Shown: piece after piece, positions 33,975 to 41,201 of the stretch
How positions within the stretch are numbered: position 1 is the stretch's first letter
How the letters are laid out: the number at the start of each line of letters is the position of its first letter
NCBI GenBank assembly: GCA_016219275.1
Contig: JACRBM010000103.1
Location: forward strand, 19,874-83,873
Length of the DNA: 64,000 nt
Reading direction: 5' to 3'
Origin: Chloroflexota bacterium
Lineage (GTDB): Bacteria > Chloroflexota > Anaerolineae > UBA4142
The notes under the pieces: generated by a model
The model's input: only the letters and a program-made list of their open reading frames with translations
What the model was told of the DNA's origin: nothing
The model's database searches: none
Made by a program: the position numbers and the translations under genes

Positions 33975-35234
33975 CTAACCCGCGCGGCGCGCGCGCAAGC
34001 GTTCGATCGCGGCTTGGAGACTGGCTTGCATACGCGCGAGGGCTTCCGCCAATTCGCCAATTTCGTCATGACTGGTCACTTCGATCTTGGCGTCCAGCTC
34101 GCCGAGACTGATGCGGTCGGCGACGCTGCTCAAGCGGGTGAGGGGCACGGTGATCGCGCGTGACAAGGCGAGCGCGACGATGATCGCGACGATCAAGGCG
34201 ATGCCGGAAATACCGATGGCAAGATACCCGGTGTTGTCTGCCACTGCGGTATAGGTCGAAAGCGGCGCAGCAACGACATAGCGCCACGGTTTGTTGGTGA
34301 GGGTAGCCATCGCCGCGCGGTGCCGCGCATCGCTCAGGTCTACCGCCGTTTCTAGCGTAGTCGTGCCCTTGCTTTGCGTTGCGGCGGCGATTTCAGGCAA
34401 GGGTTGCACCTCCACCTGGGTTGCCGCGTTTTTGCCAAAGCGTTTCTCGCTCACGAGTTTTTTCTCGATCTCCGCTGGCACCGGCGCTACGGCGCGATAC
34501 CGGAGCATGGTGAGCAATGTAGGATTGATCTTGCTGCGACTATCGCCGAGACGAATTCCATTCTCATCCAGGAGCATGCCAAAGCTGCCGGTACCCGCCG
34601 CGCCCAAATCGTCCTCGATAAAGTCTTCTAACGCGTGGAGCGACAAGCGACTACGCACGACGCCGACGATGGCGCCGTTTTCATCTCTGACGGGTGCGCT
34701 AAAGAAGATGGCGGGTCGGTCGGTGATGAGTGAGATGGAGGGATCGGAAATGTACGACGCGCCTTTGAGCGCTTCGGAAACGTACAACCGTGAACTCACA
34801 TCGGTACCCACATCGGCATCGGCGGAGGACAGCTCGATCACGCCAAAGCGGTTTACCACGGCGACAGTTTCATACTCGGGCGCCTTGGACGCGGCGGCTT
34901 TGAGCGCGGCGAGCGCATACGCTTTGTTCGCGGAATCATTCGGCGATTTCATAAACCGCGCAATTTCCGGTAATTGCGCCATGACGTTGACAAATTGGAC
35001 GCCTTCCGTCAACGCCTCATCAATGCGTTCGGCGGTCGTTTGGCTAACGGCGATCAGACGCGCATCCGCTTCGCCGAGCAAACTGTTGCGTCCGATCACG
35101 ACGACAAAGATACCGGTGATAATGACCGGCACAATCGCGAGCAAGCTGAAAAACAAAGTCAGTTTGGGACGAATTTTCCACGTAGACACGTCCCACAGAG
35201 ACACGTTCGATTTGGCAGGGGCTTCGGCGATCAT
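33975..35234 (-). CDS. Cache-HAMP membrane sensor without an output domain
   Basis: A 419-aa protein with TM1 at about residues 28-50, an extracytoplasmic double-Cache-type sensor of about 270 residues, TM2 at about 340-362, and a HAMP domain to about 415. It stops right after HAMP, with no kinase, methyl-accepting or cyclase domain. It must signal through a separate partner. The adjacent roadblock and GTPase genes are the likely recipients. A GAGG site precedes the ATG. Confidence 0.85.
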   Translation of the reverse strand: MIAEAPAKSNVSLWDVSTWKIRPKLTLFFSLLAIVPVIITGIFVVVIGRNSLLGEADARLIAVSQTTAERIDEALTEGVQFVNVMAQLPEIARFMKSPNDSANKAYALAALKAAASKAPEYETVAVVNRFGVIELSSADADVGTDVSSRLYVSEALKGASYISDPSISLITDRPAIFFSAPVRDENGAIVGVVRSRLSLHALEDFIEDDLGAAGTGSFGMLLDENGIRLGDSRSKINPTLLTMLRYRAVAPVPAEIEKKLVSEKRFGKNAATQVEVQPLPEIAAATQSKGTTTLETAVDLSDARHRAAMATLTNKPWRYVVAAPLSTYTAVADNTGYLAIGISGIALIVAIIVALALSRAITVPLTRLSSVADRISLGELDAKIEVTSHDEIGELAEALARMQASLQAAIERLRARRAG

Positions 35235-35274
35235 TCGACCTCCTTGATCTGGATGATAGATGTGATCAGATTAG

Positions 35275-35748
35275 TTACAACTTGCGAATAGCATCGAGCA
35301 TGATTTGTTGAAAGCGCAATCGTTTGGCGTCGTCGCGCACTTCGGCGCTGATATCTTCCACGAGTTCGGCGATGCGGTCGCGCGGAAACTGCTCACGCGT
35401 TTCGCCGAGCGCGGCAATTTCGTCTTCGATGATGATGCTCGCCATCGGTCCGATCACGCGGGCGAATTCACGCGCCACCCAGTCGAAGAACTGGGCGTCA
35501 ACGGTCAATTGCGGCGCGGCAAGGTTTCCGGTCGCGGGTTCAAGCAAGCCGGCTTGGCGCAATTGCTCGACGGATCGCGCGGCGAGCGCCGCGTCTATTC
35601 CCAGGTTCTGGGCGATTTCGGTAACGGTGCGCGCGCCGTTCACTTGCGCCAGCATCCGCCACGCCTCGGGTTTCAGATTCACTTCACTGTTTAGTTCGCG
35701 GCTGGACAGTTTGAAAACGACGTCAGTCATAGCATTGGGGTCAACCAT
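35275..35748 (-). CDS. winged-helix protein with C-terminal helical domain
   Basis: A 157-aa protein. The N-terminal half (about 20-75) looks like a winged helix of the type seen in PATAN/DUF4388 proteins (G-A-R-T-V-T-E-I-A-Q-N-L-G then L-R-Q-A-G-L-L). The C-terminal half (F-F-D-W-V-A-R-E-F onwards) is an all-helical domain with acidic surface that recurs in response-regulator systems. DNA binding is possible but a protein-interaction role is as likely. An AGGAG site precedes the ATG. Confidence 0.6.
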   Translation of the reverse strand: MVDPNAMTDVVFKLSSRELNSEVNLKPEAWRMLAQVNGARTVTEIAQNLGIDAALAARSVEQLRQAGLLEPATGNLAAPQLTVDAQFFDWVAREFARVIGPMASIIIEDEIAALGETREQFPRDRIAELVEDISAEVRDDAKRLRFQQIMLDAIRKL

Positions 35749-35835
35749 CGCGGGTCGCTCCTACAAATTGGTTGGGAATCTGGCAAAGGTGGCTTGGGCT
35801 TGCCTCGCCAGGTTCCGGACGTTGGCATCGAGAGT

Positions 35836-36342
35836 TTATGGGAACCGCGCCCATGCGCCTGACGCGGGTGTGTTGTTTTCGTCCGTCGCGTCTACTTGCG
35901 TGTGGCGTTGGGCGGCGCGCTGCAACGCGCTTTGCACCGCAGCGTTCGCTTCGTACGTCGGCGCGGCGACGTTCACAGACATTCGCAACAACGCCCAATC
36001 TACCGGCGGCGCGCAGAGGACGAACGCAAACGCGTTGCCGAGGTCGCGCATAAAAATGCCGCCGCGTTCGCCGCGCAGTTCCAGTTCGAGCGATTTCTTG
36101 TCGCGCGCGTGAAACGCCGCCAACAGTTGCGCGAGGTGCGCGCCCAACTCGGCGGCTTGGATTTTATTCCACTCGTCGGCGACATACGCGCCCAAAATTT
36201 CGCCGCTTTCATCGCAGATGAATCCTTCGGACGCGCCGGGCACATCGCGCAGCGCGTTCAAGAAAACGCCATTCGCGATGTTGAGTTCTTGCAGGGCGAA
36301 TCCAGCCCACTTGTCCGAGCGTAGTTTTTCGATCAGTGGCAT
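35836..36342 (-). CDS. roadblock-like protein, tandem paralogue A
   Basis: A 168-aa protein closely related to its neighbour at 36380-36826. Shared stretches include the A-L-Q-E-L-N-I-A start region, G-F-I-C-D-E-S-G-E-I-L-G-A-Y-V-A, and E-R-G-G-I-F-M-R. The fold pattern is that of a roadblock-type module. It has a C-terminal tail of about 25 extra residues rich in Gln and Thr. I chose the ATG at 36342 because the paralogue starts there. Confidence 0.68.
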   Translation of the reverse strand: MPLIEKLRSDKWAGFALQELNIANGVFLNALRDVPGASEGFICDESGEILGAYVADEWNKIQAAELGAHLAQLLAAFHARDKKSLELELRGERGGIFMRDLGNAFAFVLCAPPVDWALLRMSVNVAAPTYEANAAVQSALQRAAQRHTQVDATDENNTPASGAWARFP

Positions 36343-36379
36343 AACGAATCCCCGAAAAATTTTTCGCGTAACGCGTGCG

Positions 36380-36826
36380 CTAGTCCAACCGCCCGCCGGC
36401 GGTGATAATATGCGCGGCGCGTAAACTCGCCGCTTCGTACGCGGCGGCGGCAACGTTCATGGACATTCGCAATATCGCCCAGTCCAGGTTTGGCTCGCAA
36501 AGAACGAATGCAAACGCGTTGCCGAGGGCGCGCACGAAAATACCTCCGCGTTCGCAACGCAATTCTATCTCGCGCGGTTGGTTGCCCTGGGTTTGAAATG
36601 TCGCCAGCAATTGCGCGAGTTGTGCGCTCAACTCGGCGGCTTGGGTTTTGTTCCACTCACCGGCGACATACGCGTCCTGAATTGCGCCGTCTTCCGCGCA
36701 GATAAATCCTTGGGTCACGCCCACCAGATTGCGTAGCGCGTTCAGGAAAGCGTCTTTGGCAATATTGAGTTCTTGCGAGGCAAGACCAGCCCACACATCC
36801 GAATGATCTTTTTCGAACAGCGGCAT
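36380..36826 (-). CDS. roadblock-like protein, tandem paralogue B
   Basis: A 148-aa paralogue of the next gene downstream, with the same start (M-P-L-F-E-K), G-F-I-C-A-E-D-G-A-I and R-G-G-I-F-V-R segments. The pair probably arose by local duplication and may form a heterodimer, as roadblock proteins often do. Confidence 0.68.
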   Translation of the reverse strand: MPLFEKDHSDVWAGLASQELNIAKDAFLNALRNLVGVTQGFICAEDGAIQDAYVAGEWNKTQAAELSAQLAQLLATFQTQGNQPREIELRCERGGIFVRALGNAFAFVLCEPNLDWAILRMSMNVAAAAYEAASLRAAHIITAGGRLD

Positions 36827-36844
36827 AACGACTCTCCGAATTCT

Positions 36845-37861
36845 TTACGCGCTAAATAGTTCTGGCGCGGCGGACAGTAAACCGATTTCCTCGAGGCGCT
36901 GATTCGATTGCGTCTTGAGGTCTGCGAACGCGGCGGATAACCCGGGTATCCAGTTCGCGTCCCCAGCCGTCATCAATTTGCGGACCGCCGACGCGAATCC
37001 GGCGCACAAGCCCTGATTGAATTCATTGACGGACACCGCGCCCGTGAACGTGATTTGCCCGGCGCGATAATCGAACTCGCCGGCGAACGGATCGAGGAAT
37101 GGATACGCGGTGGCTTGCTCGATGCACGCGCGTTTGAATGCCGTCCGAAAATGCTCGGTTGCGCCATCGGCATCCACTACGCGCTCTATCGTTTGAAAGA
37201 CGTGTTGCCACAAGGCGAATGTCGCCTGGCGCGCGAAACTTGACGCGAGGTCGGCGTGATGGCTGTAGATGCTCGCCAGATCGGAGCGGTAGACGGTGAA
37301 GAGCGCCGGTCGTTGTGTTGCCATTTCAGTAATCTGCGCGAGCTGGTCGGCGCCGGAAACAATCGCGCCACCGTTCATCAGGACGCACTCGACTAGGACA
37401 CCTTCTTGCAGATAGACTGTCGCCGTGTCGGGACTGCCGGTAAAGCGGATTTCAATATAGCCACTGTGCGCTTCGTCTTGCAATTTCGCGACAAGTTTGT
37501 CGAGATGCGTAAAGTCGCTCGCCAAATCTTTGTACAGCGGTTCGCCTTGCGCCAAGCCGCCCAACAACGCGACCAAATCGGAATCCAGCCCCGCGACGTG
37601 AATCGCGCCGTCCTTTTCTTTGGCTTTAAGCGCAATCGCTTCGGCGGCGGCGATGCCGACGCGTTTTGCGCCGGGCGTTTCTTCGATGGCGCTGACGCTG
37701 TTGCCCTGATCCATCAAGACCAGACCTTCGTACTCCCACGCCGCTACGCGCACATAGCCGGTAAACTGGGATGTTTTCAATTCGCTCAACAACGCGTCGA
37801 ACTGTGTAAACGAGGTATTGAGGTTTTCGTAAACAGATTTACCTTTGGGTAGCAAAATCAT
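36845..37861 (-). CDS. protein with two PATAN-like repeats, GTPase island
   Basis: A 338-aa protein not clearly assigned. It contains an internal duplication: F-T-Q-F-D-A-L-L-S-E-L with F-T-G-Y-V-R-V at about residues 16-36, and F-T-H-L-D-K-L-V-A-K-L with H-S-G-Y-I-E-I at about 112-135. Each is followed by a strand that ends in V-L-M-D-Q-G or V-Y-L-Q-E-G. This is the PATAN/DUF4388 pattern. The C-terminal 130 residues are mostly helical. It lies ten bases downstream of another PATAN protein. Confidence 0.62.
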   Translation of the reverse strand: MILLPKGKSVYENLNTSFTQFDALLSELKTSQFTGYVRVAAWEYEGLVLMDQGNSVSAIEETPGAKRVGIAAAEAIALKAKEKDGAIHVAGLDSDLVALLGGLAQGEPLYKDLASDFTHLDKLVAKLQDEAHSGYIEIRFTGSPDTATVYLQEGVLVECVLMNGGAIVSGADQLAQITEMATQRPALFTVYRSDLASIYSHHADLASSFARQATFALWQHVFQTIERVVDADGATEHFRTAFKRACIEQATAYPFLDPFAGEFDYRAGQITFTGAVSVNEFNQGLCAGFASAVRKLMTAGDANWIPGLSAAFADLKTQSNQRLEEIGLLSAAPELFSA

Positions 37862-37871
37862 CCGATGTTCC

Positions 37872-38531
37872 TCAGTGAGATTCGGGAGTGAGTATGGCGA
37901 GCAACTGGCGACGGATCGGTTCGACCCCGACGCGTCCTTCCAACCAACATCCGAGGTAGTCGTCCCCTTTTTTGACGAGTATAATTTTTTCCGTGGGCGA
38001 GGTGGCGAGCAGGTATTCCCAATTGCCGCGTTCCCACAGCGCGCTGACGGCTTGCGCGATTTTGCCGGCTTGCGCGAGCAGGGCGGCATCGGTCGGGACG
38101 ATTGTATCGGACGAGGTAGCGCGCGGCGCGCCCTCGGAGGTGACGAGCATGGTCGTCCGCACGCCGCGTTGTTTGCCTAGCGCGCGCAACGCGGTTTCGA
38201 TTTCGATCAGGCGCGCGGCTTGCGCTTCGTCCAGTCGGCGCAGTCCTTCGAGGACGAGCGCATTCCAGGGCGTGTTAATCGTGCGCTGTTCCCACGCCGG
38301 TGGATCGAGTTCGACGTGAAATTCGGCGTCCTGCCAGCGGAGCATTTCGTACACCGCGTCTTCGCCGCGTAACCCGCGCGCGTCGGCGTCCACGATTTCG
38401 CCGGCGGCGATGAACAAGGCGCCGCGGTGCGTCGCGCCGGACAGCGCGATGCGCGCCGGGCGTCCTTCGGTGCAGTGCAGTTGAATGAGATTGGGTAAAC
38501 TCAGGTCGCGAACATTACCGGTGAGTGGCAT
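37872..38531 (-). CDS. PATAN/DUF4388-domain protein
   Basis: A 219-aa protein. The N-terminal domain starts with the DUF4388 signature (G-N-V-R-D-L-S-L-P-N-L-I-Q-L) and G-A-L-F-I-A-A-G-E-I-V-D-A. PATAN domains are found with response regulators and polarity systems. The C-terminal half (about 115-219) looks like a roadblock-type module (A-L-L-A-Q-A-G-K-I-A-Q-A). It lies 12 bases downstream of the REC-GTPase gene. Confidence 0.7.
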   Translation of the reverse strand: MPLTGNVRDLSLPNLIQLHCTEGRPARIALSGATHRGALFIAAGEIVDADARGLRGEDAVYEMLRWQDAEFHVELDPPAWEQRTINTPWNALVLEGLRRLDEAQAARLIEIETALRALGKQRGVRTTMLVTSEGAPRATSSDTIVPTDAALLAQAGKIAQAVSALWERGNWEYLLATSPTEKIILVKKGDDYLGCWLEGRVGVEPIRRQLLAILTPESH

Positions 38532-38543
38532 GCGTATGCTCCA

Positions 38544-39467
38544 TTAACGCGAGGCATGTTTGTGTGCGGCGTCTGCCATCGCGTTGAAAAATTCGGACAC
38601 GCCGTCGCCGGTGAGACAACTGGTCTCGAAAAACGGCGCGCCCCATGCTGCGGCGAGCGCGCGCCCTTCATCCATCGGCACGTCGCGCGCCAAATCCGTT
38701 TTGTTTGCGGCGATGACGAGCGGCACGCGCGGCAGAATCGCGCGGACTTCGTCGTGCCACTTGAGCAGCTGCGCGAAGGACGCGCGGTCGTTCGTCGCGT
38801 ACACCAATCCGACGGCGCGACTGCCGCGATAAAACGCGCGGCGCGTAAACGCGAATTGATCCTGCCCGCTCACATCCCACACCACCAAACGCCGCGTGCG
38901 ATTGTGGTGCGCGATGTCGTACAGATGAAAATCCACGCCGAGCGTCATCACGCGCGCGGCTTGGAATTTGCCGGTGCAGAGCCGGCGAATCAAGGTGGTC
39001 TTGCCCACGCTGCCGTTGCCGCCGAGCGTAATCTTGAGCGGCAAAGCGGGTTCGGGTTCTGGCGCGGGCGGCGGCTCGTCGCCGGCGCACGCCTGCTTGA
39101 GCGTGAACGCGTCTTGAATCACGCGGCGCAGTTCGATCAGCGGAAAGGGCTTGGTCAAATAGTTGTACACGTTGAGGCGTTGCGCGGCTTGTTGCACTTG
39201 TTCCGAACCGTACGCGGTCATCAGCACGGTGCGCGTGTCGGGTGATTTGTCTTTGAGTTGGCGGATCAATTCCAAGCCCGTGATGCCCGGCATCCGCAGA
39301 TCGGTCACGACTACATCCCATCTGCCGGTTTCGATTTTGGCGAGCGCCTCTTCGCCGGACGCCGCCGTTTCGATGTGATAATCCAACCCCAGGTCGGTCA
39401 AACTTTCTTTCATCAAGAACGCGACGGTTGCTTCGTCTTCGACCAACAGGACACGTTTCGGGGACAT
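38544..39467 (-). CDS. response-regulator receiver fused to a Ras-like small GTPase
   Basis: A 307-aa two-domain protein. Residues 1-122 are a complete receiver: acidic pair at 10-11, phospho-acceptor Asp56 (V-V-T-D-L-R-M-P-G), Lys106 (Y-L-T-K-P-F). After a Pro/Glu linker (130-142) comes a Rab/Roc-like GTPase: P-loop G-G-N-G-S-V-G-K-T (149-157), switch-1 Thr175, G3 W-D-V-S-G-Q (197-202) with the catalytic-type Gln, G4 N-K-T-D (255-258), and G5 E-T-S (281-283). Phosphorylation presumably controls nucleotide state or partner binding. It is the second gene of the leftward island. Confidence 0.9.
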   Translation of the reverse strand: MSPKRVLLVEDEATVAFLMKESLTDLGLDYHIETAASGEEALAKIETGRWDVVVTDLRMPGITGLELIRQLKDKSPDTRTVLMTAYGSEQVQQAAQRLNVYNYLTKPFPLIELRRVIQDAFTLKQACAGDEPPPAPEPEPALPLKITLGGNGSVGKTTLIRRLCTGKFQAARVMTLGVDFHLYDIAHHNRTRRLVVWDVSGQDQFAFTRRAFYRGSRAVGLVYATNDRASFAQLLKWHDEVRAILPRVPLVIAANKTDLARDVPMDEGRALAAAWGAPFFETSCLTGDGVSEFFNAMADAAHKHASR

Positions 39468-39587
39468 GCTTACCTTTTGCGGTGGTGAATGTTCGGACGG
39501 TGAATCAATCCGTGACAGTCCGCATTATATTCGATTGAGTGCGCGTGTGCGTTACGTAGAATTACGATTGGCTACCGGTTACGTAAA

Positions 39588-39619
39588 AAATAATCGGGGC
39601 GTTCGACTGAACGCCCCGA
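39588..39619 (-). terminator. rho-independent terminator, minus strand
   Basis: TCGGGGCGTTC/GAACGCCCCGA is an 11-bp stem with a four-base loop. On the minus strand it is followed by ATTATTTTTT. It lies 60 bases past the OmpR-type regulator, so it may separate that gene from the rest of the island. Confidence 0.82.
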
Positions 39620-39680
39620 CCGGGCAAGAAGCAGAAAAACTTTATGCGGTTTCGGTTTGAACGCGTTGGCGCGCGCGGGT

Positions 39681-40493
39681 TTATCCGACGAAGCGGTACC
39701 CTTTCCCGCGTACATTCAAAATGATTTTCGGGTGCTGGGGATTGTCGCCCAGTTTCTGGCGTAAGCGTTGCAAGTGGACGCGCACGATCGGGCGCGCATC
39801 CACCTCGGCGAGGTCGTACCCTTGCGCGGCATGCACCAGTTCGCGCGCGGTGACAACGCGCTCGGCGTGCGTGGCGAGATAATCGAGCAAGTCGAATTCG
39901 GTCGGCGTCAAATCTACCGGCAGATCGCCCAACGCGACCAAACGCTTTTGGCGGTCGAGCGTCAGATGCTGGGTTTGTGCGAACCGCTTGCCGTTCGGCG
40001 TATCCAGGGCGGCGGCGGTTTGATCTTCGTGTTTCAACGCGCGTAACGTGTTTTCGAGATTGTTGATCAACTGTTGCCGGCGGAGGGCATCCTGCCGTTT
40101 TGCCAAGCCGCGTTCGACGCTCGCGACAATCTGGGTCATACTTGCCGGTTTGGTCAAATAATCGAACGCGCCTTGCCGCAACGCGGTGATAACGGAATCG
40201 AGCGCGGCGTAGCCGGTCATCATGATCACGACGGTTTGCGGCGCGTGCGCGTGAATGCGCGTGAGCAGACCGATGCCGTCTATGGGTCCCGGCATTTTGA
40301 TGTCGAGCAACGCCAGATCGAACTCGGTTTCTTGGCACGCGTGCCATGCCTGCGCGGAATCGGCGGCGCAGTAGACGCTCAGTCCGTGACTTTCGAGCGT
40401 GTCTTTGATAACAGTGCGAATCGTCGCTTCATCATCCGCGAGAAGAATTTTTTCCGGGCGGGTAGTTTTTTTTGTAAGAGGGACAGATTTCAT
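39681..40493 (-). CDS. OmpR-type response regulator with winged-helix domain
   Basis: A 270-aa response regulator. The receiver has its acidic pair at residues 20-21, phospho-acceptor Asp64 (L-L-D-I-K-M-P-G) and the conserved Lys in Y-L-T-K-P-A. A helical linker of about 45 residues leads to a Trans_reg_C winged helix (L-T-P-T-E-F-D-L-L-D-Y-L to R-G-K-G-Y-R-F-V-G). The ATG at 40493 is preferred to a TTG at 40502. No kinase gene is adjacent. Confidence 0.9.
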   Translation of the reverse strand: MKSVPLTKKTTRPEKILLADDEATIRTVIKDTLESHGLSVYCAADSAQAWHACQETEFDLALLDIKMPGPIDGIGLLTRIHAHAPQTVVIMMTGYAALDSVITALRQGAFDYLTKPASMTQIVASVERGLAKRQDALRRQQLINNLENTLRALKHEDQTAAALDTPNGKRFAQTQHLTLDRQKRLVALGDLPVDLTPTEFDLLDYLATHAERVVTARELVHAAQGYDLAEVDARPIVRVHLQRLRQKLGDNPQHPKIILNVRGKGYRFVG

Positions 40494-40576
40494 ACGAGCC
40501 AAATCGTCAAGGCGCTTTCTTTACCCAACGCGCGGGAGACCGGTTAGCGTCCGTTGCGGTGGGTGAGATAAGGTTG

Positions 40577-40605
40577 ATTCTACTACACCCCACACGGATT
40601 GTCTA
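40577..40605 (-). promoter_or_regulatory. promoter of the OmpR-type regulator
   Basis: On the minus strand, TAGACA (-35) and TAGAAT (-10) are spaced by 17 bases, about 85 bases upstream of the start. Confidence 0.6.
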
Positions 40606-40606
40606 C

Positions 40607-40627
40607 TTTTGACCGCATTTTGACCGC
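40607..40627. promoter_or_regulatory. tandem 11-bp direct repeat, candidate OmpR-type operator
   Basis: TTTTGACCGC occurs twice with an 11-base period, one base outside the -35 box of the leftward promoter. OmpR/PhoB-type winged-helix regulators bind direct repeats with this spacing, so autoregulation is likely. It lies between the regulator and a divergent CBS-protein gene. Confidence 0.55.
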
Positions 40628-40701
40628 GAGCAAACACGGTTTGGACTTGAAAAAAATATAACTAGTCGAAAGTTCCATCTGTTTGGAGCGAAGGGTCCGA
40701 A

Positions 40702-41142
40702 ATGGCAATGCGAAGGTATCTCGTCCGGGATTGGATGACGCCGGATCCGGTGACGATTGATCCCCATACAACTTTACCCGAAGCGCACCGCTTGATGAAA
40801 GAGTGTTGCATTCGGCGTTTGCCGGTCGTCGAGCACGGGCAACTCGTCGGCATTGTCACGCTGGGCGATGTGCGCGAGGCGTCTCCATCGAGTGCAAGTT
40901 CGTTGAGCATCTACGAACTGACGTACCTCATTGGGCGGTTGACGGTGGGGCAAATCATGACGCGCGATCCGATCACCGTCGCGCCCGATTTTTCCGTTGA
41001 AGCCACGGCGCGCTTGATGCTCGAACACAAAATCGGCGGCTTGCCGGTCGTGGACGGCGAACGCGTCGTCGGGATTATTACCGAGTCGGATATTTTTCGT
41101 TTGTTGGTCAACGAAGGCGAACTCCGGCGAGTGTTCGCTTAA
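40702..41142 (+). CDS. CBS-domain pair protein
   Basis: A 146-aa protein made of two CBS motifs (V-R-D-W-M-T-P-D-P-V-T-I-D and I-M-T-R-D-P-I-T-V-A-P). CBS pairs bind adenine nucleotides and regulate partner enzymes or channels. It is similar to the CBS protein at 44092-44532. It is transcribed divergently from the OmpR-type regulator. Confidence 0.88.
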   Translation: MAMRRYLVRDWMTPDPVTIDPHTTLPEAHRLMKECCIRRLPVVEHGQLVGIVTLGDVREASPSSASSLSIYELTYLIGRLTVGQIMTRDPITVAPDFSVEATARLMLEHKIGGLPVVDGERVVGIITESDIFRLLVNEGELRRVFA

Positions 41143-41154
41143 GCAAGGCTTCTC

Positions 41155-41180
41155 GGCGAGCGAAGACGCTCGCCTTTCTT
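41155..41180 (+). terminator. hairpin terminator after the CBS protein
   Basis: GGCGAGCG-AAGA-CGCTCGCC is an eight-bp GC stem with a tetraloop, followed by TTTCTT. Confidence 0.75.
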
Positions 41181-41201
41181 GATGAAGCGGGGGAGAGAGA
41201 G

